From assembly GCF_039822285.1 (NCBI RefSeq), contig NZ_JBAJEY010000001.1, positions 372,001-436,000 of the forward strand: a stretch of DNA of 64,000 nt. Direction: 5' to 3'. The notes beneath the pieces are model-generated. The model ran no database searches and was not told the DNA's origin. It worked only from the letters and a program-made list of their open reading frames with translations. This DNA comes from Thiofaba sp039822285 (GTDB taxonomy: Bacteria > Pseudomonadota > Gammaproteobacteria > Halothiobacillales > Halothiobacillaceae). The position numbers and the translations under genes are program-made. Below are positions 18,536-28,903 of the stretch, in pieces; the stretch's first letter is position 1; the number at the start of each line of letters is the position of its first letter.

Positions 18536-19485
18536 CAGACAAGCTCCTTGGTCGCAGTCATGGCGGCCTCGAGCGTGGCAGCATCGAGGACCGGGTAGGC
18601 GGAAAGATCGCGCTCGATGCGCTTGGTGAGCCCGGCGAGCACCTTGCCCGGGCCGAATTCGACCAGGGCCTTGGCGCCGCGCGCCTGCATCGCGCGCACG
18701 GAGTCGACCCACAGCACCGGGCTGTGCAGCTGGCGGACGAGGGCGGCACGCAGGGCGGCGGGATCGGCGTGCTCGGCGGCATCGACGTTGTGCAGGACGG
18801 GGATCGTGGGGCTGCGGATCTCGACCGACTCCAGCACACGGGCCATCTTCTCGGCCGCCTCGCGCATCAGCGAGGAGTGCGAGGGCACGCTCACCGGCAG
18901 CGGCACGACGCGCTTGGCGCCCCGCTCGGCAAGCAGCGCAGAGGCACGGGCGACGGCCGCGGCGCTGCCTGCGATCACCACCTGCCCCGGGCTATTGAAG
19001 TTGACCGCCTCGGCCACCTCCACGCCCTGGCTCGCCTCCGCGCAGACCGTGCGCACCACGTCATCCTCCAGCCCCAGCACGGCGGCCATGGCCCCCTGCC
19101 CTTCGGGCACCGCCGCCTGCATCAGCCGGCCGCGCTCGGCCACCAGACGCACGCCATCGGCAAAATCAATGCTCCCCGCGCAGACCAGGGCGGTGTACTC
19201 GCCCAGGCTATGCCCCGCCATGCACAGCGGCAGCGGGCCGCCCGCGGCCTGCCAGGCGCGCCAGGCGGCCACCCCCGCGGCCAGCATGGCCGGCTGGGTG
19301 ATCTCGGTACGGTTCAGCTGGGCCTCCGGCCCTTCACGGACGATGCTCCACAGGTCATAGCCCAGGGCAGCGGAGGCCTCCTGGAAGGTTTGCGCAATGA
19401 CAGGCTGGCTCTCGGCCCAGCTGCTCAGCATGCCGACGGACTGCGAGCCCTGACCCGGAAAGACGGCGGCAAAGGATGCACGCAT
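18535..19485 (-). CDS. fabD: Malonyl-CoA:ACP transacylase
   Basis: Transfers malonyl from CoA to ACP. 316 aa. Signature FPGQGSQSVGM at the N-terminus, nucleophile S93 in MAGHSLGEYTAL, catalytic histidine in VPSHSSLM and glutamine in the FPGQGSQ loop. It is the first gene of this fab run. The usual upstream partners rpmF, plsX and fabH are absent here; instead there is repeat-rich DNA and then infA. The upstream strand has a plausible extended -10 (TGTGCTAGCAT) about 40 bp before the start. Confidence 0.97.
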   Translation of the reverse strand: MRASFAAVFPGQGSQSVGMLSSWAESQPVIAQTFQEASAALGYDLWSIVREGPEAQLNRTEITQPAMLAAGVAAWRAWQAAGGPLPLCMAGHSLGEYTALVCAGSIDFADGVRLVAERGRLMQAAVPEGQGAMAAVLGLEDDVVRTVCAEASQGVEVAEAVNFNSPGQVVIAGSAAAVARASALLAERGAKRVVPLPVSVPSHSSLMREAAEKMARVLESVEIRSPTIPVLHNVDAAEHADPAALRAALVRQLHSPVLWVDSVRAMQARGAKALVEFGPGKVLAGLTKRIERDLSAYPVLDAATLEAAMTATKELV

Positions 19486-19577
19486 GGAACGTTATCTCTC
19501 GGATGGTCGAAAAAAATAACGCGCATGCTAGCACAGCCCGTCGGTGGGCCGCCGCCCTCAGGGCCATCGCGACAGTC

Positions 19578-19881
19578 TGGAGTGCTCGCACAAGGCGAAA
19601 TCCAGCGTGCAAGGAGGCCATCCTTGCTTTGTTTGGCTGTAGGAGGCCCGCCCCCCCAGCTGTGTCAAAACTCTTTGACACAGCCTGGGAATGCGAGCCA
19701 TGGATGGCTCGCGCGAGAAGCAATCACGTTAAGTGATTGATTCTCGGAGCCCGTCGCGGGCGTGTACCGCGACGAGGCGAGTTTCAAAAGGGCAGGACAG
19801 CCCTTTTGAAACATCCTGCCCCGGGCCGATCACTCATGCAGGACTATCCTGTCGTGGCGAGGGCGCCACTCCTACGCGAGT
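19578..19881 (-). repeat. REP-type repeat with tail, interrupted by the 162-bp element
   Basis: Read on the minus strand it runs from CTCGCGTAGGAG (19881) through a palindrome ending CTCCTAC to a tail with GCACGCTGGATTT and CTTGTGCGAGCACTCCA (19578). The same unit in one piece is at 54066-54201. Here the palindrome is split in its central C/G loop by the element at 19657-19818. Together these repeats fill most of the 501-bp fabD-infA gap. Confidence 0.75.
19657..19818 (+). mobile_element. Hairpin-loop-inserted MITE-like element, copy A (short form)
   Basis: 162 bp, from CAGCTGTGTC to CATCCTG. It folds into five successive hairpins: a left terminal stem (CTGTGTCAAA with TTTGACACAG), GCGAGCCAT / ATGGCTCGC, an imperfect 16-bp stem around AATCACGTTAAGTGATT, CGTCGCGG / CCGCGACG, and a right stem GTTTCAAAAGGGC / GCCCTTTTGAAAC. 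It lies in the loop of a REP palindrome (GGCCCG then a C-run before it, a C-run then GGGCC after it). The exact target duplication is blurred by the C tract. No protein is encoded. It lies between fabD and infA. Confidence 0.85.
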
Positions 19882-19926
19882 ATCCCACCCCATAAATCGG
19901 CTCATGCGATTGCCCTGCCGCCGCCC

Positions 19927-19955
19927 TTGCGGCCAGGCGGGCCATCCCGGATAAT
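19927..19955 (+). promoter_or_regulatory. Predicted sigma-70 promoter of infA
   Basis: TTGCGG (19927-19932) and GATAAT (19950-19955) separated by exactly 17 bp, 31 bp before the infA start codon. This is a good match to a housekeeping promoter and gives a short leader. Confidence 0.65.
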
Positions 19956-19986
19956 CCGCGTTTTCCTGTCAACCACTGATGATTTA

Positions 19987-20205
19987 ATGTCGAAAGAAGA
20001 CTACATCGAGATGCAGGGCACGGTGCTCGACACCCTTCCCAACACCATGTTCCGTGTCCAGCTGGACAACGGTCATATCGTGACCTGCCATATCTCCGGC
20101 CGCATGCGCAAGAACTACATCCGCATCCTCACCGGCGACCGCGTCACCGTCCAGCTGACGCCCTACGACCTGACCAAGGGTCGCATCTCCTTCCGCTCCA
20201 AGTAA
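19987..20205 (+). CDS. infA: Translation initiation factor IF-1
   Basis: 72 aa OB-fold protein that occupies the ribosomal A site during initiation. The sequence MSKEDYIEMQGTVLDTLPN to GRISFRSK is the proteobacterial IF-1 pattern over its whole length. ATG 19987 is chosen over an in-frame upstream start because it matches the invariant N-terminus. It is convergent with clpA, the usual gammaproteobacterial neighbourhood. Confidence 0.97.
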   Translation: MSKEDYIEMQGTVLDTLPNTMFRVQLDNGHIVTCHISGRMRKNYIRILTGDRVTVQLTPYDLTKGRISFRSK

Positions 20206-20231
20206 TTCGCGCCCACCAGGCCCTAGGACTA

Positions 20232-20262
20232 CACGCCCCCGGCGATACCTGCCGGGGGCGTG
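20232..20262. terminator. Strong hairpin between convergent infA and clpA
   Basis: Perfect 12-bp GC-rich stem CACGCCCCCGGC / GCCGGGGGCGTG with loop GATACCT, located 26 bp past infA and just before the clpA stop. There is no U tract on either side, so it may stop RNA decay or help termination rather than act as a classical intrinsic terminator. Confidence 0.55.
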
Positions 20263-20267
20263 GTGCA

Positions 20268-22517
<2,250 letters not shown>

Positions 22518-22593
22518 GATCTCGTGCCTCTCGCAGCCATAAGCCGTGCACCCTCGCCTCCGAGGACTGCACGGAAACCCGGCATCCTTACCC

Positions 22594-22920
22594 TCACTCC
22601 CCGACCGGCTCCGCCACACACAGGAGGGGATGGTCGTTGTCGCGCGCAAGCTCCAGCACCAGCGACACCTTGGTCTCGGCCACCTCGCGGGTGTACACCC
22701 CGCACACCCCGCGTCCCTTCTGGTGCACGTCCAGCATCACCTGCACCGCGCGCGCATGGGGCATACGGAAGACCCGCTCGAGGACGGCGACGACGAACTC
22801 CATCGGGGTGAAATCGTCGTTCAGCAGCACCACCTGGTACATGGGCGGCGGCTTGACGGCCTCCTCCACCTCCTCCGGCAGCAGGCCAATGTCCTCAGCG
22901 GGGGCCAGGCGCGAACCCAT
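22594..22920 (-). CDS. clpS: ClpS adaptor of the N-end rule
   Basis: 108 aa. Binds the ClpA N-domain and delivers N-degron substrates. The ClpS core has YQVVLLNDDFTPMEFVV (substrate pocket and ClpA contact) and VMLDVHQKGRGVCGVYTREVAETK (conserved histidine and tail). The N-terminal extension is flexible, as expected. It ends 76 bp before clpA. Confidence 0.96.
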   Translation of the reverse strand: MGSRLAPAEDIGLLPEEVEEAVKPPPMYQVVLLNDDFTPMEFVVAVLERVFRMPHARAVQVMLDVHQKGRGVCGVYTREVAETKVSLVLELARDNDHPLLCVAEPVGE

Positions 22921-22923
22921 GCC

Positions 22924-23892
22924 TCACCCCCACAGCCCGGCTTGCGCGCGCATCAGCGCCAGCGAGATGGAGACCCCGAGACGGTCGATGAGCTGCTCGA
23001 ACACCCCGCCTTTCGGCGTCACGTCCACCACCTTCTCGGCCTTGATGACCTCGCGCGCGACCTGATCGACGCTGGCGAGGCCATCCACCAGCCCGAGCCC
23101 CACGGCCTGCTCCCCTGTCCATACGAGACCGGAAAACAGCTCGGGAGTTTCCTTCAGGCGCTCGCCCCGTCCCTTGCGCACCACCTCGATGAACTGCGCG
23201 TGCACCTCGCCAAGCAGGCGTTCCATGTGCGCCTTCTCTGCCGGGTCCACCGGCTTGAACGGACTCATCAGCGCCTTGTGCTCCCCTGCGGTCAGCTCAC
23301 GGTGCTCGATGCCGAGCTTCTTCATCGCCTCGACCACGCCGAAACCGTCCATGCGCACCCCGATGGAGCCGACGATGCTCGCCTTGTCGGCGTAGATCGC
23401 ATCGGCCGCCGCGGCCACGTAGTAGCCGCCCGAGGCGCCGATGTCGGCGATCACGGCATATAGCGGCTTGTCCGGATGCTTGGCGCGCAAACGGCGGATC
23501 TCATCATAGATATAGCCCGACTGGACCGGACTGCCACCCGGGCTGTTGATACGCAGCACCACCCCTTGGGCGTGCTTGTTCTCGAAGGCCTTGCGCAAGC
23601 CCTTGATGATGGTCTCCGCACCAGCGGGCGAGCCCTCCATGATCGGCCCCTCGAGGGTGACCAGGGCGGTGTGCGGTTGGGTGGCCAGGTGCTCCTCGGC
23701 GGGCCCCTCGCGGAACATCATCACCAACAGAAAAAACAGGTAGCCAAAGCCGAGCAGCTTGAAGAAGATACCCCAGCGCCGCGCCCGGCGCTGTTCGGTT
23801 AGATTGGCCTCGGCCAGGCGGACGATGAGGTCACGCTGCCAGGCGGGGTCGTCCAGGGCCCCGGTCGACGTTTTGCTCGCTGAGTCGTTCAT
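22924..23892 (-). CDS. sppA: Signal peptide peptidase SppA (short, S49 family)
   Basis: 322 aa, single S49 domain with one N-terminal transmembrane helix (about residues 43-63), the short 36-kDa type of SppA/SohB relatives. Catalytic serine in IGASGGYYVAAAADAI and lysine in ADKASIVGSIGVRMDG. Degrades cleaved signal peptides or membrane proteins at the periplasmic face. ATG 23892 is preferred because it overlaps the stop of the HAD gene (ATGA); an ATG six codons upstream is also possible. Part of the rluC-HAD-sppA operon. Confidence 0.93.
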   Translation of the reverse strand: MNDSASKTSTGALDDPAWQRDLIVRLAEANLTEQRRARRWGIFFKLLGFGYLFFLLVMMFREGPAEEHLATQPHTALVTLEGPIMEGSPAGAETIIKGLRKAFENKHAQGVVLRINSPGGSPVQSGYIYDEIRRLRAKHPDKPLYAVIADIGASGGYYVAAAADAIYADKASIVGSIGVRMDGFGVVEAMKKLGIEHRELTAGEHKALMSPFKPVDPAEKAHMERLLGEVHAQFIEVVRKGRGERLKETPELFSGLVWTGEQAVGLGLVDGLASVDQVAREVIKAEKVVDVTPKGGVFEQLIDRLGVSISLALMRAQAGLWG

Positions 23893-24569
23893 GCGCTCGA
23901 ATCCATACAAGGGTTGATCGTCTCAAGCCAGCCTTGCAGGCCGGCCAGATCTGCAAAGATGGCCAGCGGCGCACAGGGTTCGAGCTGCTCGCGGCCATGG
24001 GCACCATGGGCCAGGCCCACCGCAGGCACGCGGGCCTGACGCGCCATCTCGAGGTCGAACCAGGTGTCGCCGACCATGAGCGTGTGCTCGGGCCCCGCCC
24101 CGGCCTCGAACATCAGCTCGCGCAGCATCAGCGGGTCGGGCTTGGAGGCCGTCTCCTCCGCGCAGCGGGTGGCGAAGAAGTAGCGGCCGAACCCGGTTTC
24201 CGCCAACACCTTGTCCAGGCCACGCCGGCTCTTGCCGGTCGCCACCGCCAGCCAGAAACCGCGCCCGGCGAGCTCCGCGAGCAGTTCCTCGGCCCCCGGG
24301 TAGGGGCGGATCGGGGTCGGGTCCAGGGCGAGGTAATACTGGCTGTAAGCCCGCGCAAGGCGCTGACGCGCCTCGGCATCCGCCTCCGGGTAGAGCATCG
24401 CAACCGCCTCTGGCAGGCCGAGGCCGATGATCGCGCGGATGGCGCCGTCGTCGAGCAGCGGCAGGCCGACCTCTCGCATCGCATTCTGAAAGCTGCTGAC
24501 GATACGATCGGTGGAGTCCATCAGGGTTCCGTCCCAGTCGAACACCACGAGCTTGAGGTCGCGAATCAT
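23889..24569 (-). CDS. HAD-superfamily phosphatase (phosphoglycolate-phosphatase-like)
   Basis: 226 aa from ATG 24569, which overlaps the rluC stop (ATGA). HAD motifs: D11 and D13 in VVFDWDGTLMDST, a threonine/serine in AVATGKSRRGLD, and the lysine and acid pair in SKPDPLMLRELM and MVGDTWFDLEMAR. An alpha-helical C1 cap lies between motif 1 and motif 2. The gene is conserved between rluC and sppA in pseudomonads and usually called a GMP/IMP or phosphoglycolate phosphatase; the substrate here is unknown. Confidence 0.9.
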   Translation of the reverse strand: MIRDLKLVVFDWDGTLMDSTDRIVSSFQNAMREVGLPLLDDGAIRAIIGLGLPEAVAMLYPEADAEARQRLARAYSQYYLALDPTPIRPYPGAEELLAELAGRGFWLAVATGKSRRGLDKVLAETGFGRYFFATRCAEETASKPDPLMLRELMFEAGAGPEHTLMVGDTWFDLEMARQARVPAVGLAHGAHGREQLEPCAPLAIFADLAGLQGWLETINPCMDSSA

Positions 24570-25564
24570 GCACGCCCCTCCCCGGCCGCCCCCGCACGCA
24601 GCCGCTCGAGCACGACCGTGAGGTCGGCCGGCAGCGGCGCACTGACGCGCAAGGTGCACTCGGTGATGGGGTGCAGAAACTCCAGCTGTTCGGCATGGAG
24701 GAAGATGCGGGCAAGCCCCAAACCTTTCATCTGCCTGTTGAAAACCTCGTCACCGTATTTGTCGTCCCCCGCCAGCGGGTGGCCCATGTGCTGGGCGTGG
24801 ACGCGGATCTGATGGGTGCGCCCGGTCTCGATCGTCACCCGCACCAGGGTGGCGAGGCGATCGAAACGCTCGATCGGCTCGAACACGCTGACCGCAGATT
24901 TTCCACGTTCATCGACCCGCACCACGCGCTCGCCGCCCATCAGCTCGTTCTTGAGCAGGGGCGCTTCGATGCGCCGCGCCCCCCCGCGCCACACCCCCTG
25001 CAGCAGGGCGAGATAGGCCTTGCGCGAGGTCTTTTCCACCAACTGGCGCTGCACGCCGAGCAGGGCCTCACGCTGCTTGGCCAGCACCAGGCAACCGCTG
25101 GTGTCGCGGTCCAGACGGTGCGCCAGCTCCAACCCCGGCAGGTGCGACCACGCCGCCCGCGCCAGCTCGATCAGGCCGTAGGGCACGCCGCTGCCGCCAT
25201 GGACCGCAAGCCCCGGGGGCTTGTTCAGGATCAAGAGGTGCTCATCCTCGTACAACACGGCGTCGCGCATGGCCTGCACCCGCTGCGGCGGCAGGGCCGG
25301 GGCCTCGCGCTCGGCCAGGCGCAGCGGCGGGATGCGCACCACATCCCCCGCTACAATGCGCTGCATGGGCTTGGCCCGCCCCTTGTTCACCCGCACCTCG
25401 CCAGTGCGCAACATGCGGTAGATCCGGCTCTTGGGCACCCCCTTGAGCTGGGCGAGGAGGAAGTTGTCGAGCCGTTGCCCGGCCTCGTGCTCGCCCACGG
25501 TCACCAGGCGGGCCGCAGTCGAGGGGGATTCGGTGTTCGCGATCTTGGTATTCATAAGCGGCAT
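24566..25564 (-). CDS. rluC: Ribosomal large-subunit pseudouridine synthase RluC
   Basis: 332 aa from ATG 25564 with GGGG six bases upstream; ATG 25555 is an alternative without a ribosome-binding site. It has an N-terminal S4 RNA-binding domain (GQRLDNFLLAQLKGVPKSRIY) and a catalytic domain with the aspartate in LAHRLDRDTSGCLVLAK, then IETGRTHQIRVH and HPLAGDDKYG. RluC modifies 23S rRNA positions 955, 2504 and 2580 in E. coli. It is divergent from rne, as in most gammaproteobacteria. Confidence 0.95.
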   Translation of the reverse strand: MPLMNTKIANTESPSTAARLVTVGEHEAGQRLDNFLLAQLKGVPKSRIYRMLRTGEVRVNKGRAKPMQRIVAGDVVRIPPLRLAEREAPALPPQRVQAMRDAVLYEDEHLLILNKPPGLAVHGGSGVPYGLIELARAAWSHLPGLELAHRLDRDTSGCLVLAKQREALLGVQRQLVEKTSRKAYLALLQGVWRGGARRIEAPLLKNELMGGERVVRVDERGKSAVSVFEPIERFDRLATLVRVTIETGRTHQIRVHAQHMGHPLAGDDKYGDEVFNRQMKGLGLARIFLHAEQLEFLHPITECTLRVSAPLPADLTVVLERLRAGAAGEGRA

Positions 25565-25604
25565 GATACCCCATGCCCCGCCCCTGAGCGGGGTGCAGGG
25601 CAAA

Positions 25605-25633
25605 TTGCCGGCCTGTAACGATATTGCTATATT
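25605..25633 (+). promoter_or_regulatory. Predicted sigma-70 promoter of rne with long leader
   Basis: TTGCCG (25605-25610) and TATATT (25628-25633) with 17-bp spacing, pointing at rne. A transcript starting near 25640 would carry a leader of roughly 550 nt. A long structured rne 5' leader is known in E. coli to allow RNase E to regulate its own mRNA. The promoter call is by consensus only. Confidence 0.6.
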
Positions 25634-25639
25634 CCGATC

Positions 25640-26190
25640 GATCGTACGCATGGGCGTGCGACCTGAACGACATCGATATTTCCTCTCCCGGCAGCACGCC
25701 GGACGCGGGTAGAAACGACCCAAGGCTAAGCCAGAATCGGACTGTGCAGGTCCACAAGCAGCGCTTGCTGACCTTCCTGCCGGTCCGTTTCGAACCTTAG
25801 AGCGCTGTCGTTTCGCCCGCGCGGCAAGGCTGCAGGGAGACGGCCCCAACCTGGGCCGTAACCGCTCAAGGCGGAGGGTCAACGAACGACTCATGATCAT
25901 TCTTGGACGCCTTGCCCTGGCCTGCCTGATCGCTCCCTTCCTTGCAAGGGGCGTTTCCAGCGCACGGCAGCTGTTCGGGCGCCTGCTCTGCCAGGCGCCC
26001 GAGCCAGCGGCTTCCTGCCCCCAGCCTCCCCGCCCCTCCAGCCTCTGCAGTCACCGCTCATCCTTGATCGGCCTGCTGCGCGCGTATCTGAAGGCGACCA
26101 CCGATCGCTCGGCTCGCACTGTTCGTTCAGGGGGCGATGGGTGGCGGGTCCCGGCCTTGGCGTCCAGTTACCCTTGCCGAGAATTCCTGC
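25640..26190 (+). other. Putative long 5' leader of rne
   Basis: No convincing gene occupies this stretch upstream of rne. It contains several GC hairpins, the clearest being a perfect 9-bp stem GGGCGCCTG / CAGGCGCCC with loop CTCTGC at 25977-26000. The in-frame upstream extension of rne and an ORF starting at 25893 overlap this region but have poor coding character. By analogy with E. coli it may be the RNase E autoregulatory leader; this is inference from position and structure. Confidence 0.5.
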
Positions 26191-28851
26191 ATGAAACGCA
26201 TGCTCATCAATGCCACCCACCCAGAGGAACTGCGCGTTGCCCTGGTGGATGGACAAAAGCTCTACGACATCGACATCGAGACCCCTTCCCGGGAACAGAA
26301 GAAGTCCAACATCTACAAGGCGACCATCACCCGCATCGAACCGAGCCTTGAGGCCGTCTTCGTCAATTACGGGGCTGAGCGCCACGGCTTTTTGCCGTTC
26401 AAGGAAATCGCCCGCAGCTACTTCAAGCCCGAGGCCGTCGATGAGAAGGGGCGCCCGATCATCAAGGAAGCCCTGTCCGTCGGGCAGGAGCTGATCGTCC
26501 AGATCGACAAGGAGGAGCGCGGCCAGAAGGGGGCGGCGCTCACCACCTTCATCAGCCTGGCCGGCCGCTACCTGGTGCTCATGCCCAACAACCCGCGCGC
26601 CGGCGGCGTGTCACGCCGCATCGAGGGCGAGGACCGTGCCGAGCTCAAGGAGGCCATGGCCGCTCTCAATGTGCCGGAAGGGATGGGCATGATCATCCGC
26701 ACCGCCGGCGTGGGCCGCACCCCGGAGGAGCTGCAGTGGGATCTCGACTACCTGCTCAATGTCTGGCGCGCAATCGAGGAGGCCGCCGCCGAGCGCTCCG
26801 CCCCGGTGCTGATCTACCAGGAAAGCAACCTTTTGATCCGCGCCCTGCGCGACCATCTGCGCGATGACATCGGCGAGATCCTGATCGACCACGAGCCGAC
26901 CTACCAGCAGGCCATGGACTTCGTGCAGCAGGTCATGCCGCAGAACATCAAGCGCCTGAAGCTGTACCAGGAGCGCGTGCCGCTGTTCACCCGCTTCCAG
27001 ATCGAGAGCCAGATCGAATCCGCCTACCAGCGCACCGTCACCCTGCCCTCCGGCGGCGAACTGGTGTTCGACCAGTGCGAGGCCCTGACCGCAGTGGACA
27101 TCAACTCCGCACGGGCCACCAAGGGCGAGGACATCGAACAGACCGCGCTGAACACCAACCTGGAGGCGGCCGAGGAGATCGCCCGCCAGGTGCGGCTGCG
27201 CGACCTCGGCGGCCTGATCGTCATCGACTTCATCGACATGGCGCCGTCCAAACACCAGCGCGAGGTGGAGAACCGCCTGCGCGACGCACTGAAGATGGAC
27301 CGCGCCCGCGTCCAGCTCGGCCGCATCTCCCGCTTCGGCCTGTTGGAGATGTCGCGTCAGCGCCTGCGCCCCTCGCTGGAGGAATCCACCCAGCACGTCT
27401 GCCCGCGCTGTCACGGCCAGGGCACCATCCGCAGCACCGAATCGCTCGCACTGTCCATCCTGCGTCTGATCCAGGAAGAGGCCCTCAAGGAGAATACCGG
27501 CCGCATCGTCGCCCAGCTGCCGGTCGCGGTGGCGACCTACCTGCTGAACGAGAAACGCGAGGTCATCGGCCGCCTCGAGCAGGAATACCGTCTTGAGATC
27601 ATCCTGATCCCGAACCCCAACCTCGAGACCCCGAACTACCGCCTCGAGCGCGTCCGTCGGGCCGACATGGAGGCCCAGGGTGCCCGTGCGCACGAACTGG
27701 TCGAGGCACGCCAGGAAATCGCCTGGGAGGCCCCCCGTCCCGCCGCCATGCGTGAGGCGCCAAGCCAGCCTGCGGTAAGAATGGTGGCCCCGCCGACCCC
27801 GGCCCCCGTGCCAGCCCCCGCCCCTGCGCCCACCGAGGCGGCGGCCCCGGCCAAGCCCCCGAGGCCACCCCGCACCCAAGCCGAAAGGCCGCGGCCTGAG
27901 TCTGCCGCCGGCGAGGCCCAGCCCGCGCCCGAGGGCGGTTTCCTCAAGCGCATCTGGGGCTTCCTGTTCGGCGCACAGACCCCGGCCCCGACCGAACGGC
28001 TCGCCATGCCGACTGCACCAGCCCCGCGCGAGGAGCGCGAGGAGAAGGCCGCGCCGGAGCCCCGCGAACCGCGCGAGCGCGGCGCCCGCAAACGTGGGCG
28101 CGGCGAGGCAGGGGAACGCCCGGCCCAGCCGAAGCCTGCGATTGCTCCCGTCCCCCGGGGGAGCGTTCCCCCGCGCGAGACGCGCCCCGAACGCCAGCGC
28201 CCGCGTCGCGAGGAATTCGAAGCCGGCCCTGAGCGCCTGCGTGAGGACGAAGGCCTGATCGCCCAGCAGCTCGCCGCCCCGCTGGCCGCGCCGATGCAGC
28301 CGGTCATCGACATCGCGGCCAAGACCAGCATCGCCGAGCAGCTGCCCCCGAACGCGGCCGTACGCCTGGAATCCAGCGACCGTGTGGTCAGCGGCGAGGC
28401 CGGAGTCACGCCGGAGGCCCCGGCCCCTCACGTCGAGGCTGCCCCGCTTCTGGTCACCGAGCCCATCGCCCCCGCAATCGCGGCCGCACCCGCCGAGACC
28501 GAGCAACCCGCCGCCACGCGGGAGGGCGAGCGCGAGGCGTCCCTCGCCAAGGCGGAAGCCATCGCCAGCGTCTCGGCCGAGGCGGAGCTCGATGCTGAAA
28601 AGCCTGCTCCGAGCCCGGCCGAGGAGACCACCGAGGAAGAGACTGAGGCCGAGCCCGGCGAGGTCCGCGCCCGCCGCCCACGCCGCCGCCGGACCCGCCG
28701 TCCGCGCGTCGAGGGTGAGGCCGACAGCGAATCCGCAGGCGACACGGCCCCCCCTGCCGAAGGCGAAAAATCCGCCGCGACCGAAAGCAAAACCGAGGCC
28801 AGCGAAGCTGGCACCGCACCGCAGGGCGGACAAGAACCCCCGCGCGGCTGA
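26191..28851 (+). CDS. rne: Ribonuclease E
   Basis: 886 aa endoribonuclease and RNA-degradosome scaffold. The catalytic half has the S1 domain (about 37-120, KSNIYKATITRIEPSLEAVFV), RNase H-like and 5'-sensor parts, and the DNase I-like region with active-site aspartates in LTAVDINSARAT and GLIVIDFIDM. The zinc link CPRCHGQG has its cysteines at 404 and 407, the same numbers as in E. coli. Beyond about residue 510 it is Pro/Ala/Glu/Arg-rich and disordered, with a short FLKRIWGFLFG amphipathic segment that probably anchors it to the membrane and an Arg-rich block (RARRPRRRRTRRPR) for RNA binding. ATG 26191 begins the conserved MKRMLINATHPEELRVALV. Confidence 0.96.
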   Translation: MKRMLINATHPEELRVALVDGQKLYDIDIETPSREQKKSNIYKATITRIEPSLEAVFVNYGAERHGFLPFKEIARSYFKPEAVDEKGRPIIKEALSVGQELIVQIDKEERGQKGAALTTFISLAGRYLVLMPNNPRAGGVSRRIEGEDRAELKEAMAALNVPEGMGMIIRTAGVGRTPEELQWDLDYLLNVWRAIEEAAAERSAPVLIYQESNLLIRALRDHLRDDIGEILIDHEPTYQQAMDFVQQVMPQNIKRLKLYQERVPLFTRFQIESQIESAYQRTVTLPSGGELVFDQCEALTAVDINSARATKGEDIEQTALNTNLEAAEEIARQVRLRDLGGLIVIDFIDMAPSKHQREVENRLRDALKMDRARVQLGRISRFGLLEMSRQRLRPSLEESTQHVCPRCHGQGTIRSTESLALSILRLIQEEALKENTGRIVAQLPVAVATYLLNEKREVIGRLEQEYRLEIILIPNPNLETPNYRLERVRRADMEAQGARAHELVEARQEIAWEAPRPAAMREAPSQPAVRMVAPPTPAPVPAPAPAPTEAAAPAKPPRPPRTQAERPRPESAAGEAQPAPEGGFLKRIWGFLFGAQTPAPTERLAMPTAPAPREEREEKAAPEPREPRERGARKRGRGEAGERPAQPKPAIAPVPRGSVPPRETRPERQRPRREEFEAGPERLREDEGLIAQQLAAPLAAPMQPVIDIAAKTSIAEQLPPNAAVRLESSDRVVSGEAGVTPEAPAPHVEAAPLLVTEPIAPAIAAAPAETEQPAATREGEREASLAKAEAIASVSAEAELDAEKPAPSPAEETTEEETEAEPGEVRARRPRRRRTRRPRVEGEADSESAGDTAPPAEGEKSAATESKTEASEAGTAPQGGQEPPRG

Positions 28852-28903
28852 GCGGAAGGCTGGTGTCCGCCCCCAAGCCGGGCGCCATCGGCCCTCATCA
28901 AGG

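Noticed and set aside
19738..19818. Short frames starting MIDSRSPSRACTAT in all four element copies
   Set aside because: They run through the hairpins, differ in frame and end between copies, and the copies vary at codon-breaking positions. The conservation follows the stems, not the frame.
25893..26351. 152-aa frame upstream of and overlapping rne
   Set aside because: It overlaps the start of rne out of frame and covers the structured leader; no recognisable domain and no good ribosome-binding site.
26611..28833. Very long open frame antisense to rne, and similar long frames opposite leuC, dnaK, RND and others
   Set aside because: High-GC coding DNA creates long open frames on the other strand. 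The sense proteins have complete family motifs, and the antisense translations are low-complexity His/Arg/Gly/Leu mixtures.
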